This document shows positions 7,309 through 13,726 of a stretch of 23,590 bases of DNA, piece after piece. Below the pieces are notes generated by a model. That model was not told where the DNA came from. It saw only the letters and a list, made by a program, of their open reading frames with translations, and ran no database searches. Origin of the DNA: Bacteroidota bacterium (lineage in GTDB: Bacteria > Bacteroidota > Bacteroidia > Bacteroidales > Prolixibacteraceae); the NCBI GenBank assembly GCA_023393265.1, contig JAEWME010000099.1, positions 1 through 23,590 on the forward strand. Direction: 5' to 3'. The translations under genes were made by a program, and so were the position numbers. Position 1 is the first letter of the stretch, and every line of letters starts with the position of its first letter.

Positions 7309-8463
7309 TTGGACTTTTATTTTAAAAAGCGTCGCTGGAAAATACTGCTGCTACTCCTGGCTATAGGCATTGGCATTGGATCCTTTTTTTATACAAATTG
7401 GCTGGTTAAAAAGACAGCAGAAGAAGAACACAAGAGTGTGGAGTTGTGGGCCGAAGCAACTCAAAAAATATTGAATGTTGATGTTGAATCGACCCAGGAT
7501 ATTACTTTCCTGAACAGCATTTTAATGCGCAATACAAACATCCCGGTTATTATTACTGACAGTTTAGGTATCATTCGGGAATACCGGAATATTTCGGTGA
7601 ATGAAAAGAATGAAAAGAAAGTACTGGCCGACGAGCTTCGTAAAATGAAGGAACAAAATGACCCCATTCTGATTAAAGTTTCTGAACGGGAGAATCAGTA
7701 TTTGTATTACCGCGATTCAATTTTGCTACAGAATCTGAAATATTATCCACTGGTGCAGTTTTCTGTGATTATTCTTTTTGTTTTAGTGGCTTACGTTGCG
7801 TTCAATTCATCGCGAAATGCAGAGCAAAATCAGGTTTGGGTGGGAATGTCGAAAGAAACTGCGCATCAGCTCGGAACACCTATCTCGTCTCTCATGGCCT
7901 GGGTCGAGCTTTTGAAAATGAAAAATGTAGACGAAACCTTGATCAAAGAGTTTGAAAAAGATACACAGCGACTTCAAAAAATTACTGAGCGATTTTCGAA
8001 AATTGGTTCTGTCCCCGAATTAATTCCGACCGATGTTGCAGAGTCTATTCATTCAACTGTCGAGTATCTTAAAACGCGTTCCTCATCAAACGTAAAGTTC
8101 ATCCTCGATTACGATTTGAAGGGCACATTTGTGGCTCCACTCAACGCAGCTTTGTTTAGCTGGGTTATCGAAAACCTTTGTAAAAATGCTATCGACGCGA
8201 TGAACAGCCACGGAACAATTCACATTACTTTGGCTGATAAGGGGTCTCAAATTGCGATTGAGGTGGCCGATACCGGAAAAGGAATCTCGAAGGCGTACTT
8301 CAAAACGGTTTTCCAGCCTGGTTTTACAACAAAGAAACGTGGCTGGGGCCTTGGACTTTCGCTGGCCAAACGGATTGTTGAAAACTACCATCGCGGAAAG
8401 ATATTCCTGAAGCATTCGGAAATCAACAAGGGAACGACCTTTAAGATAGTCCTGAATAAATGA
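7309..8463 (+). CDS. two-helix membrane sensor histidine kinase
   Basis: The 384-residue protein has membrane helices at about 11-30 and 148-166, with a periplasmic sensor part of roughly 115 residues between them that I do not recognise. A cytoplasmic kinase core follows: H-box SKETAHQLGTPISSL with phospho-acceptor H186, N-box WVIENLCKNAIDAM (about 285-298), G1 box VADTGKGIS (about 319-327) and G2 box GWGLGL (345-350; many kinases have GTGLGL). No HAMP or PAS domain is evident. The HQLGTPIS form of the H-box is common in Bacteroidota. The start is TTG at 7309, since no ATG lies before the first helix. No response regulator is adjacent, so it is an orphan in this window. It follows dxs by 61 bases. 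Confidence 0.9.
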   Translation: MDFYFKKRRWKILLLLLAIGIGIGSFFYTNWLVKKTAEEEHKSVELWAEATQKILNVDVESTQDITFLNSILMRNTNIPVIITDSLGIIREYRNISVNEKNEKKVLADELRKMKEQNDPILIKVSERENQYLYYRDSILLQNLKYYPLVQFSVIILFVLVAYVAFNSSRNAEQNQVWVGMSKETAHQLGTPISSLMAWVELLKMKNVDETLIKEFEKDTQRLQKITERFSKIGSVPELIPTDVAESIHSTVEYLKTRSSSNVKFILDYDLKGTFVAPLNAALFSWVIENLCKNAIDAMNSHGTIHITLADKGSQIAIEVADTGKGISKAYFKTVFQPGFTTKKRGWGLGLSLAKRIVENYHRGKIFLKHSEINKGTTFKIVLNK

Positions 8464-8588
8464 TAACTTATTAACAAGCACCTGTTTCGTTAATTTGCTG
8501 ATATGAAGATAATTAATATGATGTGAGTACATTCAGGAGAAACCTTGTTAAAAAAATGAATTAATTTTCGGGGTTTGTAATATTTTTA

Positions 8589-8596
8589 TACTTTTG
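8589..8596 (+). promoter_or_regulatory. -7 element of the yceD-rpmF promoter
   Basis: TACTTTTG, the same box as before pyrH, 18 bases before the ATG. TTTT at 8565-8568 lies exactly N20 upstream, one base off the TTTG box. Confidence 0.6.
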
Positions 8597-8614
8597 CAAA
8601 ACTTTTTTCAGGCA

Positions 8615-9142
8615 ATGAGCAGTCAATCATTCTATAACATTGCATTCAAAGGGCTTTCTCAAGGGAAGCATCTTTTTGAATACGATATCGATGGAAAATT
8701 TTTCGAGGAGTTTGGCGGTGGCGTTGTCGATGAAGGTAAAGTAAAAGTTCTGGTTACGCTTGAAAAACAAAGTGCACTTATGATACTTTGGTTTGATGTT
8801 GAGGGAACAGTCGCTGTTCAGTGCGACCGTTGTCTCGAAATCTACAATCAACCCATAAAAGGTAAGGATCGCATTTTTGTAAAATTTGGCGAAAAGGAAT
8901 TTTCGGATGGCGACGATGTCATTTGGGTTAGTGCAAACGATTATCAAATCAATGTGGCTCAATTGATATACGAGTTTATTTGTTTGGCAGTACCGATCAA
9001 GAAGATTCATCCTGAAGATGAAAACGGAAATTCGACCTGCGATCCGCAGATGATAGAGCGGCTGAACAAATATATCGTTCGTGACGGCGAGGCAGCCAAT
9101 CCGGTTTGGAATGATTTGAAAAAATTATTAGATAACGAATAA
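8615..9142 (+). CDS. yceD: YceD/DUF177 family protein
   Basis: A 175-residue cytoplasmic protein of the DUF177 family. The family is encoded next to rpmF in most bacteria and has been linked to 23S rRNA maturation; the molecular role here is inferred from that. Seen: the CDRCLE motif with C70 and C73, a third cysteine at C142, a proline-containing CLAVPIKK stretch at about 123-130, and the C-terminal NPVWNDLKKLL block (about 162-172) that matches the NP...L.KL ending of the family. The ATG at 8615 is chosen over an in-frame TTG at 8594 that overlaps the promoter box. rpmF begins 13 bases after the stop, so the two form one transcript. Confidence 0.88.
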   Translation: MSSQSFYNIAFKGLSQGKHLFEYDIDGKFFEEFGGGVVDEGKVKVLVTLEKQSALMILWFDVEGTVAVQCDRCLEIYNQPIKGKDRIFVKFGEKEFSDGDDVIWVSANDYQINVAQLIYEFICLAVPIKKIHPEDENGNSTCDPQMIERLNKYIVRDGEAANPVWNDLKKLLDNE

Positions 9143-9155
9143 AGAATAAGGTAAG

Positions 9156-9341
9156 ATGGCACATCCTAAACACAGGGTATCAAAAACCCGCAGAGACAAA
9201 AGAAGAACACACTACAAAGCAACGCCTGCAACATTGGCATCGTGTTCAAATTGTGGCGCAACTGTAAAATACCATACTGTATGTCCTGAATGTGGATATT
9301 ACAGAGGTAAGTTGGCTATCGAAAAAGACGTTACCGTATAA
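9156..9341 (+). CDS. rpmF: 50S ribosomal protein L32
   Basis: A 61-residue, strongly basic protein of the large ribosomal subunit. The start MAHPKHRVSKTRRDKRRTH is the usual bL32 N-terminus. Two CxxC pairs (C30/C33 and C43/C46) form the zinc-binding version of the protein. It lies directly behind yceD, as in most bacteria. A 12-base perfect hairpin follows 15 bases after the stop. Confidence 0.97.
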   Translation: MAHPKHRVSKTRRDKRRTHYKATPATLASCSNCGATVKYHTVCPECGYYRGKLAIEKDVTV

Positions 9342-9356
9342 TTTATACACTCTTAT

Positions 9357-9383
9357 GATCAGAAGAACATTGTTCTTCTGATC
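9357..9383 (+). terminator. strong hairpin after rpmF, no T-run
   Basis: Arms GATCAGAAGAAC (9357-9368) and GTTCTTCTGATC (9372-9383) are perfectly complementary over 12 bases with a 3-base loop. What follows is TTCCTATAACC, not a run of T, so it is a poor intrinsic terminator. It may protect the 3' end of the yceD-rpmF mRNA. Confidence 0.5.
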
Positions 9384-9468
9384 TTCCTATAACCTCACCT
9401 TGCAACATTCGAACAATTTAATTAATTGTTTTAAAAGAAGTTAGGTAAATTATTTTGCCTTTTTTTTC

Positions 9469-9498
9469 TTTGTTGTTCGATTTTTTCATTCTATCTTG
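9469..9498 (+). promoter_or_regulatory. promoter of fabH
   Basis: TTTG (9469-9472), 19 bases, then TATCTTG (9492-9498), one base short of TAnnTTTG. Transcription would start near 9505 and leave a leader of about 80 bases before fabH. Confidence 0.55.
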
Positions 9499-9525
9499 CG
9501 CCGCAATTTAACTCCCAGAGATTAG

Positions 9526-9579
9526 ATGCAGGTTTTTAACTTTTCGGAGTATCTCCGGGGAGATTTTTTTTTGATTTAA
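9526..9579 (+). CDS. possible 17-codon leader peptide before fabH
   Basis: An ATG at 9526 opens MQVFNFSEYLRGDFFLI and stops at TAA 9577-9579, four bases before the fabH ATG and in a different frame. Its codons 7-15 cover the terminator-like hairpin at 9545-9572. The arrangement looks like a leader peptide or coupling cistron, but no Shine-Dalgarno or comparative support is available. It may be a chance ORF. Confidence 0.3.
   Translation: MQVFNFSEYLRGDFFLI
9545..9572 (+). promoter_or_regulatory. alternative hairpins with T-run in the fabH leader
   Basis: Two mutually exclusive stems share bases: CGGAG (9545-9549) with CTCCG (9553-9557), and ATCTCC (9551-9556) with GGAGAT (9559-9564), the latter followed by nine T in 9564-9572. 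The second looks like a short terminator and the first would prevent it. Stems are short (5-6 pairs) and the second loop is only two bases, so the signal is modest. Confidence 0.4.
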
Positions 9580-9583
9580 AACA

Positions 9584-10588
9584 ATGTTTATGAATGGAAT
9601 TCGTGCTGCAATAGCGGGAATTGGAGCATTTTTACCTGAATACAGGTTGACCAATGAGGAGCTGAGTACAATGGTCGAAACATCCGACGATTGGATCATG
9701 CAGCGAATCGGGATCAAAGAACGCAGGATACTGAAGGATGAAACATTGGCTACTTCCGATATGGGAGCCGCCGCAATAAAACAGTTGCTTGAAAAAACGG
9801 GAACAAAGCCCGAAGAAATTGAGTTGCTGATTTGTGCAACCATTACTTCGGATAATCCGATACCGGCTGCAGCTAACATGATTTGTAACAAAGTGGGGCT
9901 GGTCAATGCGTGGAGTTTCGATCTGAATGCGGCTTGTTCGGGATTTGTTTATGCCCTGACTGTTGGTTCGAAGTTTATTGAAAGCGGACAATATAAAAAA
10001 GTCATCGTTCTGGGTGCCGATAAAATGTCGGCTATAACCAACTACAAAGATCGTACAACATGCCCGCTTTTTGGCGATGGTGCTGCTGCTGTTCTTTTGG
10101 AACCGAATACCGATGGCTATGGTGTAATTGATCACATTAACAGGGTTGATGGTTCGGGAAGCCAGTTTCTCCAGATTAAAAGCGGAGGTTCACTTCGTCC
10201 GGCATCAATGGAAACCGTTTTAAACGATGAGCATTTTGTATATCAGGAGGGACAAACGGTTTTTAAATATGCTGTTTCAAACATGGCTGACGTGGCTGTT
10301 GAGGTCATGGCAAAAAATAATGTGGCGGCTTCCGATCTTGCCTGGTTTGTTCCACATCAGGCCAACATGCGCATCATCGATGCCGTTGGTCGCCGAATGG
10401 GGATCAACAAAGAACAGGTGATGATCAACATTCAGAAATATGGTAATACCACTGCTGCTACCATCCCTTTATGCTTGTACGACTACGAGCAGCAGCTAAA
10501 AAAAGGCGACCGGATTATTCTGGCGGCTTTTGGTGCAGGTTTTACCTGGGGCAGCATTTACCTGAGATGGGCTTACGATCCGAAATAA
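9584..10588 (+). CDS. fabH: beta-ketoacyl-ACP synthase III
   Basis: Starts fatty acid chains by condensing an acyl-CoA with malonyl-ACP; in Bacteroidota the branched starter units are often used, which cannot be read from sequence here. The 334 residues show the KAS III triad: C118 in DLNAACSGF, H258 in WFVPHQANMRII and N288 in KYGNTTAAT. GADKMS and the LFGDGAAAVLLE stretch (about 162-173) and the C-terminal GAGFTWGS are also typical. ATGs at 9584 and 9590 are both possible starts. It lies behind yceD-rpmF as in many bacteria, but without plsX between, and has its own promoter and leader. Confidence 0.95.
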   Translation: MFMNGIRAAIAGIGAFLPEYRLTNEELSTMVETSDDWIMQRIGIKERRILKDETLATSDMGAAAIKQLLEKTGTKPEEIELLICATITSDNPIPAAANMICNKVGLVNAWSFDLNAACSGFVYALTVGSKFIESGQYKKVIVLGADKMSAITNYKDRTTCPLFGDGAAAVLLEPNTDGYGVIDHINRVDGSGSQFLQIKSGGSLRPASMETVLNDEHFVYQEGQTVFKYAVSNMADVAVEVMAKNNVAASDLAWFVPHQANMRIIDAVGRRMGINKEQVMINIQKYGNTTAATIPLCLYDYEQQLKKGDRIILAAFGAGFTWGSIYLRWAYDPK

Positions 10589-10623
10589 ACGATCTTTGAA
10601 TCAAACGTTAATCTAATAAACTC

Positions 10624-11091
10624 ATGGGAAAACTGATAATCAGAAGTCACGAAGAATTCGAGAAAATGGTAGGACAGGAACTTGGTGTGTCCGAGTTTAT
10701 GACTGTGACCCAGGAACAAATTAACAAATTTGCTGATGCCACATTCGACCATCAATGGATTCATGTAGACGAAGAACGGGCTAAAAATGAAGGTGCATTC
10801 GGAAGCACCATTGCTCATGGTTACCTGACGCTTTCTCTTTTACCTTATATGTGGGATCAGATTATCCACGTAGAGAATATTAAAATGCTGGTCAACTACG
10901 GAATCGAGGAATTCAGATTCAATCAGCCGGTTCTTGTTAACAGCAGGATTAGAACCAGGGTCGTCCTGAAATCCTGTGCCGATCTTCGTGGAGTGACAAA
11001 AATTCAGCTTAAAATTGCGATGGAGATTGAAGGAAACCGCAAGCCTGCATTCGAAGGTGTTATGACTTTCCTTTACCATTTCAACAAATAG
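10624..11091 (+). CDS. MaoC-type (R)-enoyl-CoA hydratase
   Basis: The 155-residue protein is a single hot-dog-fold MaoC domain. Seen: the hydratase motif FADATFDHQWIHVDEERA with D42 and H47, and GSTIAHGYLTLSLLP (about 60-74). Such proteins hydrate trans-2-enoyl-CoA to (R)-3-hydroxyacyl-CoA; the NodN-like subgroup has this length. The chain-length preference is unknown. It follows fabH by 35 bases on the same strand with no terminator between, so a link to fatty acid metabolism is a fair inference. A strong terminator closes the unit. Confidence 0.88.
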   Translation: MGKLIIRSHEEFEKMVGQELGVSEFMTVTQEQINKFADATFDHQWIHVDEERAKNEGAFGSTIAHGYLTLSLLPYMWDQIIHVENIKMLVNYGIEEFRFNQPVLVNSRIRTRVVLKSCADLRGVTKIQLKIAMEIEGNRKPAFEGVMTFLYHFNK

Positions 11092-11119
11092 AAGGCATTT
11101 TCAGCAAAAATATACAAGG

Positions 11120-11150
11120 ACGCGTTTCCAGATAGGAGGCGCGTTTTTTT
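11120..11150 (+). terminator. intrinsic terminator after the fabH-maoC unit
   Basis: Arms ACGCGTTTCC (11120-11129) and GGAGGCGCGT (11135-11144), ten pairs with two G-U, loop AGATA, then T to 11150. It separates the fatty acid unit from the ATP synthase operon. Confidence 0.92.
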
Positions 11151-11205
11151 ATTTCAGGGAGCTATATTTTTACGCTTTAGCTCCTGTTCAACCGCTTGCT
11201 TTGAT

Positions 11206-11213
11206 TATATTTG
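11206..11213 (+). promoter_or_regulatory. -7 element before the bactofilin-atp operon
   Basis: TATATTTG, 27 bases before the bactofilin ATG and just past the preceding terminator. It is the best candidate for the main promoter of the ATP synthase operon. No TTTG lies at the right distance upstream. Confidence 0.6.
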
Positions 11214-11240
11214 AAGTCCGATCAAAAAAAACTGAAAATA

Positions 11241-11597
11241 ATGGCGAAGGAAAACAATGAAATCAATCTGCAGGTAATTAATCTGATTGCGAAGGGCACA
11301 CGGATAACCGGAGATGTAAATTCGGACGGAGATCTGCGGATCGATGGTGAAATAATGGGTAACCTCGAAACAAAAGGCCGTTTGGTAATTGGTCCTTCAG
11401 GTCGGATTGAAGGAGAAATCAGATGCAAAAGCAGCGAAATTTCGGGAACACATAAGGGGAAACTGTTTGTTGCAGAACTTCTGTCGCTGAAAGCTTCATC
11501 GAACGTGGCGGGCGACATTGTCACCGGGAAGCTGTCGATTGAACCCGGTGCATATTTTGCTGGTACATGCACCATGAGCGACGAACTTCAGGGATAA
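11241..11597 (+). CDS. bactofilin (polymer-forming cytoskeletal protein)
   Basis: A 118-residue bactofilin. The core (about residues 14-105) is the repeated short-strand pattern of the family's beta-helix: LIAKGTRITGDVNSDGDLRIDG, continuing with GRLVIGPSGRIEGEI, SGTHKGKLFVAELLSLK and GDIVTGKLSIEPGAYFAG (each taken separately). Bactofilins form filaments that position envelope proteins or shape the cell. The ATG at 11241 is chosen over an upstream TTG at 11211 that lies inside the promoter box. The stop TAA shares its last base with the AtpZ start, so the two are translationally coupled. A role in placing the ATP synthase is only a guess from position. Confidence 0.88.
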   Translation: MAKENNEINLQVINLIAKGTRITGDVNSDGDLRIDGEIMGNLETKGRLVIGPSGRIEGEIRCKSSEISGTHKGKLFVAELLSLKASSNVAGDIVTGKLSIEPGAYFAGTCTMSDELQG

Positions 11598-11815
11598 TGA
11601 ACGAGCCTGATTTCAGAAAAAACAAAAAGAAACTTGACAACTTTATCCGATACTCCGGATTAGCATTCGAGATGGCAGCCATCATGGGAGTTGGCGTGTG
11701 GCTGGGGTACAAAATTGATCACTGGCTCGGATTGAATTTTCCCGCATTCACTTTTGGCTTGATGATATTTTCAGTAATCGGAGCCATCTATCACGCGATT
11801 AAAAGATTTTTATAG
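11597..11815 (+). CDS. atpZ: AtpZ/AtpI family protein
   Basis: A 72-residue inner-membrane protein with two helices (about 22-40 and 49-68) and a basic N-terminus (RKNKKK). The GLAFEMAAIMGVGVWLGYKID stretch is typical of the family when read in two halves (GLAFEMAAIMGVG and VWLGYKID). AtpZ and AtpI help assemble the c-ring or supply Mg/Ca to the ATP synthase. The ATG overlaps the bactofilin TAA by one base, and the in-frame longer reading from 11567 would overlap bactofilin by 31 bases. The location directly before the atp genes supports the call. Confidence 0.85.
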   Translation: MNEPDFRKNKKKLDNFIRYSGLAFEMAAIMGVGVWLGYKIDHWLGLNFPAFTFGLMIFSVIGAIYHAIKRFL

Positions 11816-11834
11816 CCCCCAAATAATCAAATCA

Positions 11835-12215
11835 ATGAAAGCATTTCTTCTAAAATCAAGTGTCCTGACAATTGTTGTATTTGCAATTGGCGCAGTTTTA
11901 TATTCTACCGACTTAAAGCAATTTTATTTGCCTGTTTTGCCTGTTTTTGTTGGTTTTTTTTTCATAGTGACAAACCTTGTCTATGCTTATTTGTTAAAGA
12001 TAGCCGTTAAGCCCGGAGGCAAGTTCACGGCGCGGTACATGGCAATTAGCTTTCTGAAGATGTTCTTCTTTCTGTTAGTTGCCATTATTTATGCAGCGCT
12101 TCATCGGGAAGTTGCTCCATCGTTTTTGGTAAATTATTTACTAATGTATATCATTTACACCTTTTTGGAAGTTTCGGAATATTCAAAAATCGTTAAACAA
12201 AAAGGAAGGGATTAG
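11835..12215 (+). CDS. four-helix membrane protein in the atp operon
   Basis: A 126-residue protein with four predicted membrane helices at about 7-24, 33-55, 68-88 and 97-113. A basic segment (KPGGKFTARY) lies between helices 2 and 3, and the C-terminus is basic. Position and topology (between AtpZ and the a subunit) resemble the AtpI protein of other phyla, and Bacteroidota usually carry such a gene here. I do not see a diagnostic motif, so the AtpI-like role is inferred from context. Confidence 0.7.
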   Translation: MKAFLLKSSVLTIVVFAIGAVLYSTDLKQFYLPVLPVFVGFFFIVTNLVYAYLLKIAVKPGGKFTARYMAISFLKMFFFLLVAIIYAALHREVAPSFLVNYLLMYIIYTFLEVSEYSKIVKQKGRD

Positions 12216-12245
12216 CTGAAAGGTAGTTTTATTCACCGAAAAAAT

Positions 12246-12253
12246 TAAATTTG
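12246..12253 (+). promoter_or_regulatory. possible internal -7 element before atpB
   Basis: TAAATTTG fits TAnnTTTG, 21 bases before the atpB ATG. No TTTG partner is seen, so an internal promoter is only possible. Confidence 0.35.
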
Positions 12254-12274
12254 TTGGGCTCCGAAAAAAAGGGA

Positions 12275-13366
12275 ATGAAGATGACACGATTTATAAAATC
12301 TCTTTTACTGACAGTTTTCTCACTAACCATAGCTTATGGTGTTAGTATGGCTGCCAATGAACCGCAGGGCGGAGAAAATCATCAAGAGGAAGGAAAGTTC
12401 GAGCCGGGAAAGTTTGTGATTGAACACGTCTCGGATGCATATGAATGGCACATTGCCACATTTGGCGAAACCCACCTGAGCATACCGCTTCCTGTTATTT
12501 TGTATAGTTCCCGTTCGGGATTGAATGTTTTCATGTCGTCGGCCTTTCATCACGGGCACGAAACTTATAGAAACTTCAGGATTGAATCTGAAGGAAAAAA
12601 CGAGGGCAAAATTGTAGAGTTGAACGAAGTAGGCGAAGTAACAGATCTGCCGGTCGACCTCTCGATAACCAAAACGGTTGCCGGAATAATGGTGAGTGTT
12701 GTTGTCCTGCTCTACATTTTTTTGAGTGTCGCCAAAGCAGCGAAGCGTAATGTTGGCAAAGCGCCAACCGGCATGCAGAATCTCTTCGAGCCGGTAATTC
12801 TCTTTATTCGCGACGAAGTTGCCCTTCCGGCTATTGGCGAAAAACGTTTCGAGCTTTTTATGCCGTTCCTGTTAACGGTGTTCTTCTTTATCCTGTTAAA
12901 CAACTTGCTCGGATTGGTGCCAATTTTTCCATTTGGTGCCAACGTTACAGGCAACATTGCCGTGACAATGGTTTTGGCGCTTTCTACATTTTTTATAACA
13001 ACATTTAGCAGCAATAAGCACTATTGGAAAGAAATATACAATCCGGAAGTACCCTGGTGGCTTAAATTCCCTATTCCGCTTATGCCTATCGTCGAACTGA
13101 CAGGCGTGATTACCAAACCAATTGTATTGATGGTTCGACTTTTTGCCAATATGCTTGCAGGCCACCTCATCGTTACAGTGTTTGTCGGGATGATCTTTAT
13201 TGTCGGGAAAGCCAGTATCGCCGGTGGATTCGGCGTATCAGTCATCTCGGTTCCGTTTTCAGTATTTATGGTATTACTCGATGTCCTGGTTTCGTTTATC
13301 CAGGCGTATGTGTTCACCTTGTTGTCGGCGCTGTACTTTGGTATGGCATCACCAGAACATCATTAA
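12275..13366 (+). CDS. atpB: ATP synthase F0 subunit a
   Basis: The a subunit forms the two half-channels for protons beside the c-ring. It has 363 residues from ATG 12275. ATG 12281 and an upstream TTG 12251 are alternatives; the TTG overlaps a promoter-like box. A signal peptide-like start (MTRFIKSLLLTVFSLTIAYG) is followed by a region of about 100 residues rich in E, H and N before the first core helix near residue 133. This N-terminal extension is typical of Bacteroidota a subunits and absent in E. coli (271 residues). The essential arginine is R288 in MVRLFANMLAGH. The helices LLTVFFFILLNNLLGLVPIF and the C-terminal FIQAYVFTLLSALYFG are typical. Confidence 0.93.
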   Translation: MKMTRFIKSLLLTVFSLTIAYGVSMAANEPQGGENHQEEGKFEPGKFVIEHVSDAYEWHIATFGETHLSIPLPVILYSSRSGLNVFMSSAFHHGHETYRNFRIESEGKNEGKIVELNEVGEVTDLPVDLSITKTVAGIMVSVVVLLYIFLSVAKAAKRNVGKAPTGMQNLFEPVILFIRDEVALPAIGEKRFELFMPFLLTVFFFILLNNLLGLVPIFPFGANVTGNIAVTMVLALSTFFITTFSSNKHYWKEIYNPEVPWWLKFPIPLMPIVELTGVITKPIVLMVRLFANMLAGHLIVTVFVGMIFIVGKASIAGGFGVSVISVPFSVFMVLLDVLVSFIQAYVFTLLSALYFGMASPEHH

Positions 13367-13392
13367 TAATTTCATATATTAATTCATTAGCT

Positions 13393-13650
13393 ATGACATC
13401 TTTATCTATTATTCTTGAAGCAGGTGTAGGCTTAGGTTTAGCAGAGCTTGGTGCCGGTCTTGGTGCCGGATTGGCTGCTGTGGGTGCCGGTATTGGTATC
13501 GGCCGTATCGGTGGCAGTGCAATGGAAGCTATTGCCCGTCAGCCGGAAGCCAGCGGAGACATTCGTTCGAATATGATTGTTGCTGCTGCTTTGGTCGAAG
13601 GGGTTGCATTCTTTGCAGTTATTATCTGCGCCCTGTTAATTTTCGTTTAA
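13393..13650 (+). CDS. atpE: ATP synthase F0 subunit c
   Basis: An 85-residue hairpin of two helices that forms the rotating ring. Helix 1 (about 20-46) has the glycine pattern GAGLGAGLAAVGAGIGIGRIG, read in two parts (GAGLGAGLAAVG, AGIGIGRIG). The polar loop ARQPEA is at 48-53. The ion-binding carboxylate is E69 in AAALVEGVAFF. The residue after E69 is glycine and helix 1 lacks the Na+-type glutamine, so proton coupling is likely. A stable hairpin follows in the spacer to atpF. Confidence 0.93.
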   Translation: MTSLSIILEAGVGLGLAELGAGLGAGLAAVGAGIGIGRIGGSAMEAIARQPEASGDIRSNMIVAAALVEGVAFFAVIICALLIFV

Positions 13651-13669
13651 GAGATTTTATTGAAAAGTG

Positions 13670-13700
13670 GTCCGCTTCCGGGGTTGCCGGAAGCCAGGAC
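13670..13700 (+). other. hairpin between atpE and atpF
   Basis: Inner arms CTTCCGG (13675-13681) and CCGGAAG (13687-13693) with a 5-base loop, extended by GTCC (13670-13673) and GGAC (13697-13700). No T-run follows, so it is not a terminator. It could act as an mRNA stability boundary that allows more c subunit than b subunit. Confidence 0.5.
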
Positions 13701-13726
13701 TGCTACAAATCAAAAATCAAGAGACT

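Noticed and set aside
8502..8525. Short ORF MKIINMM in the yceD upstream region
   Set aside because: Seven codons only, with no support and no link to the yceD start.
9412..9430. AT-rich inverted repeat AACAATT-5-AATTGTT
   Set aside because: Low-complexity AT stretch with a weak 7-base stem; no role can be supported.
13667..13726. Extended N-terminus of atpF
   Set aside because: It would translate the hairpin spacer, and has no resemblance to b subunits.
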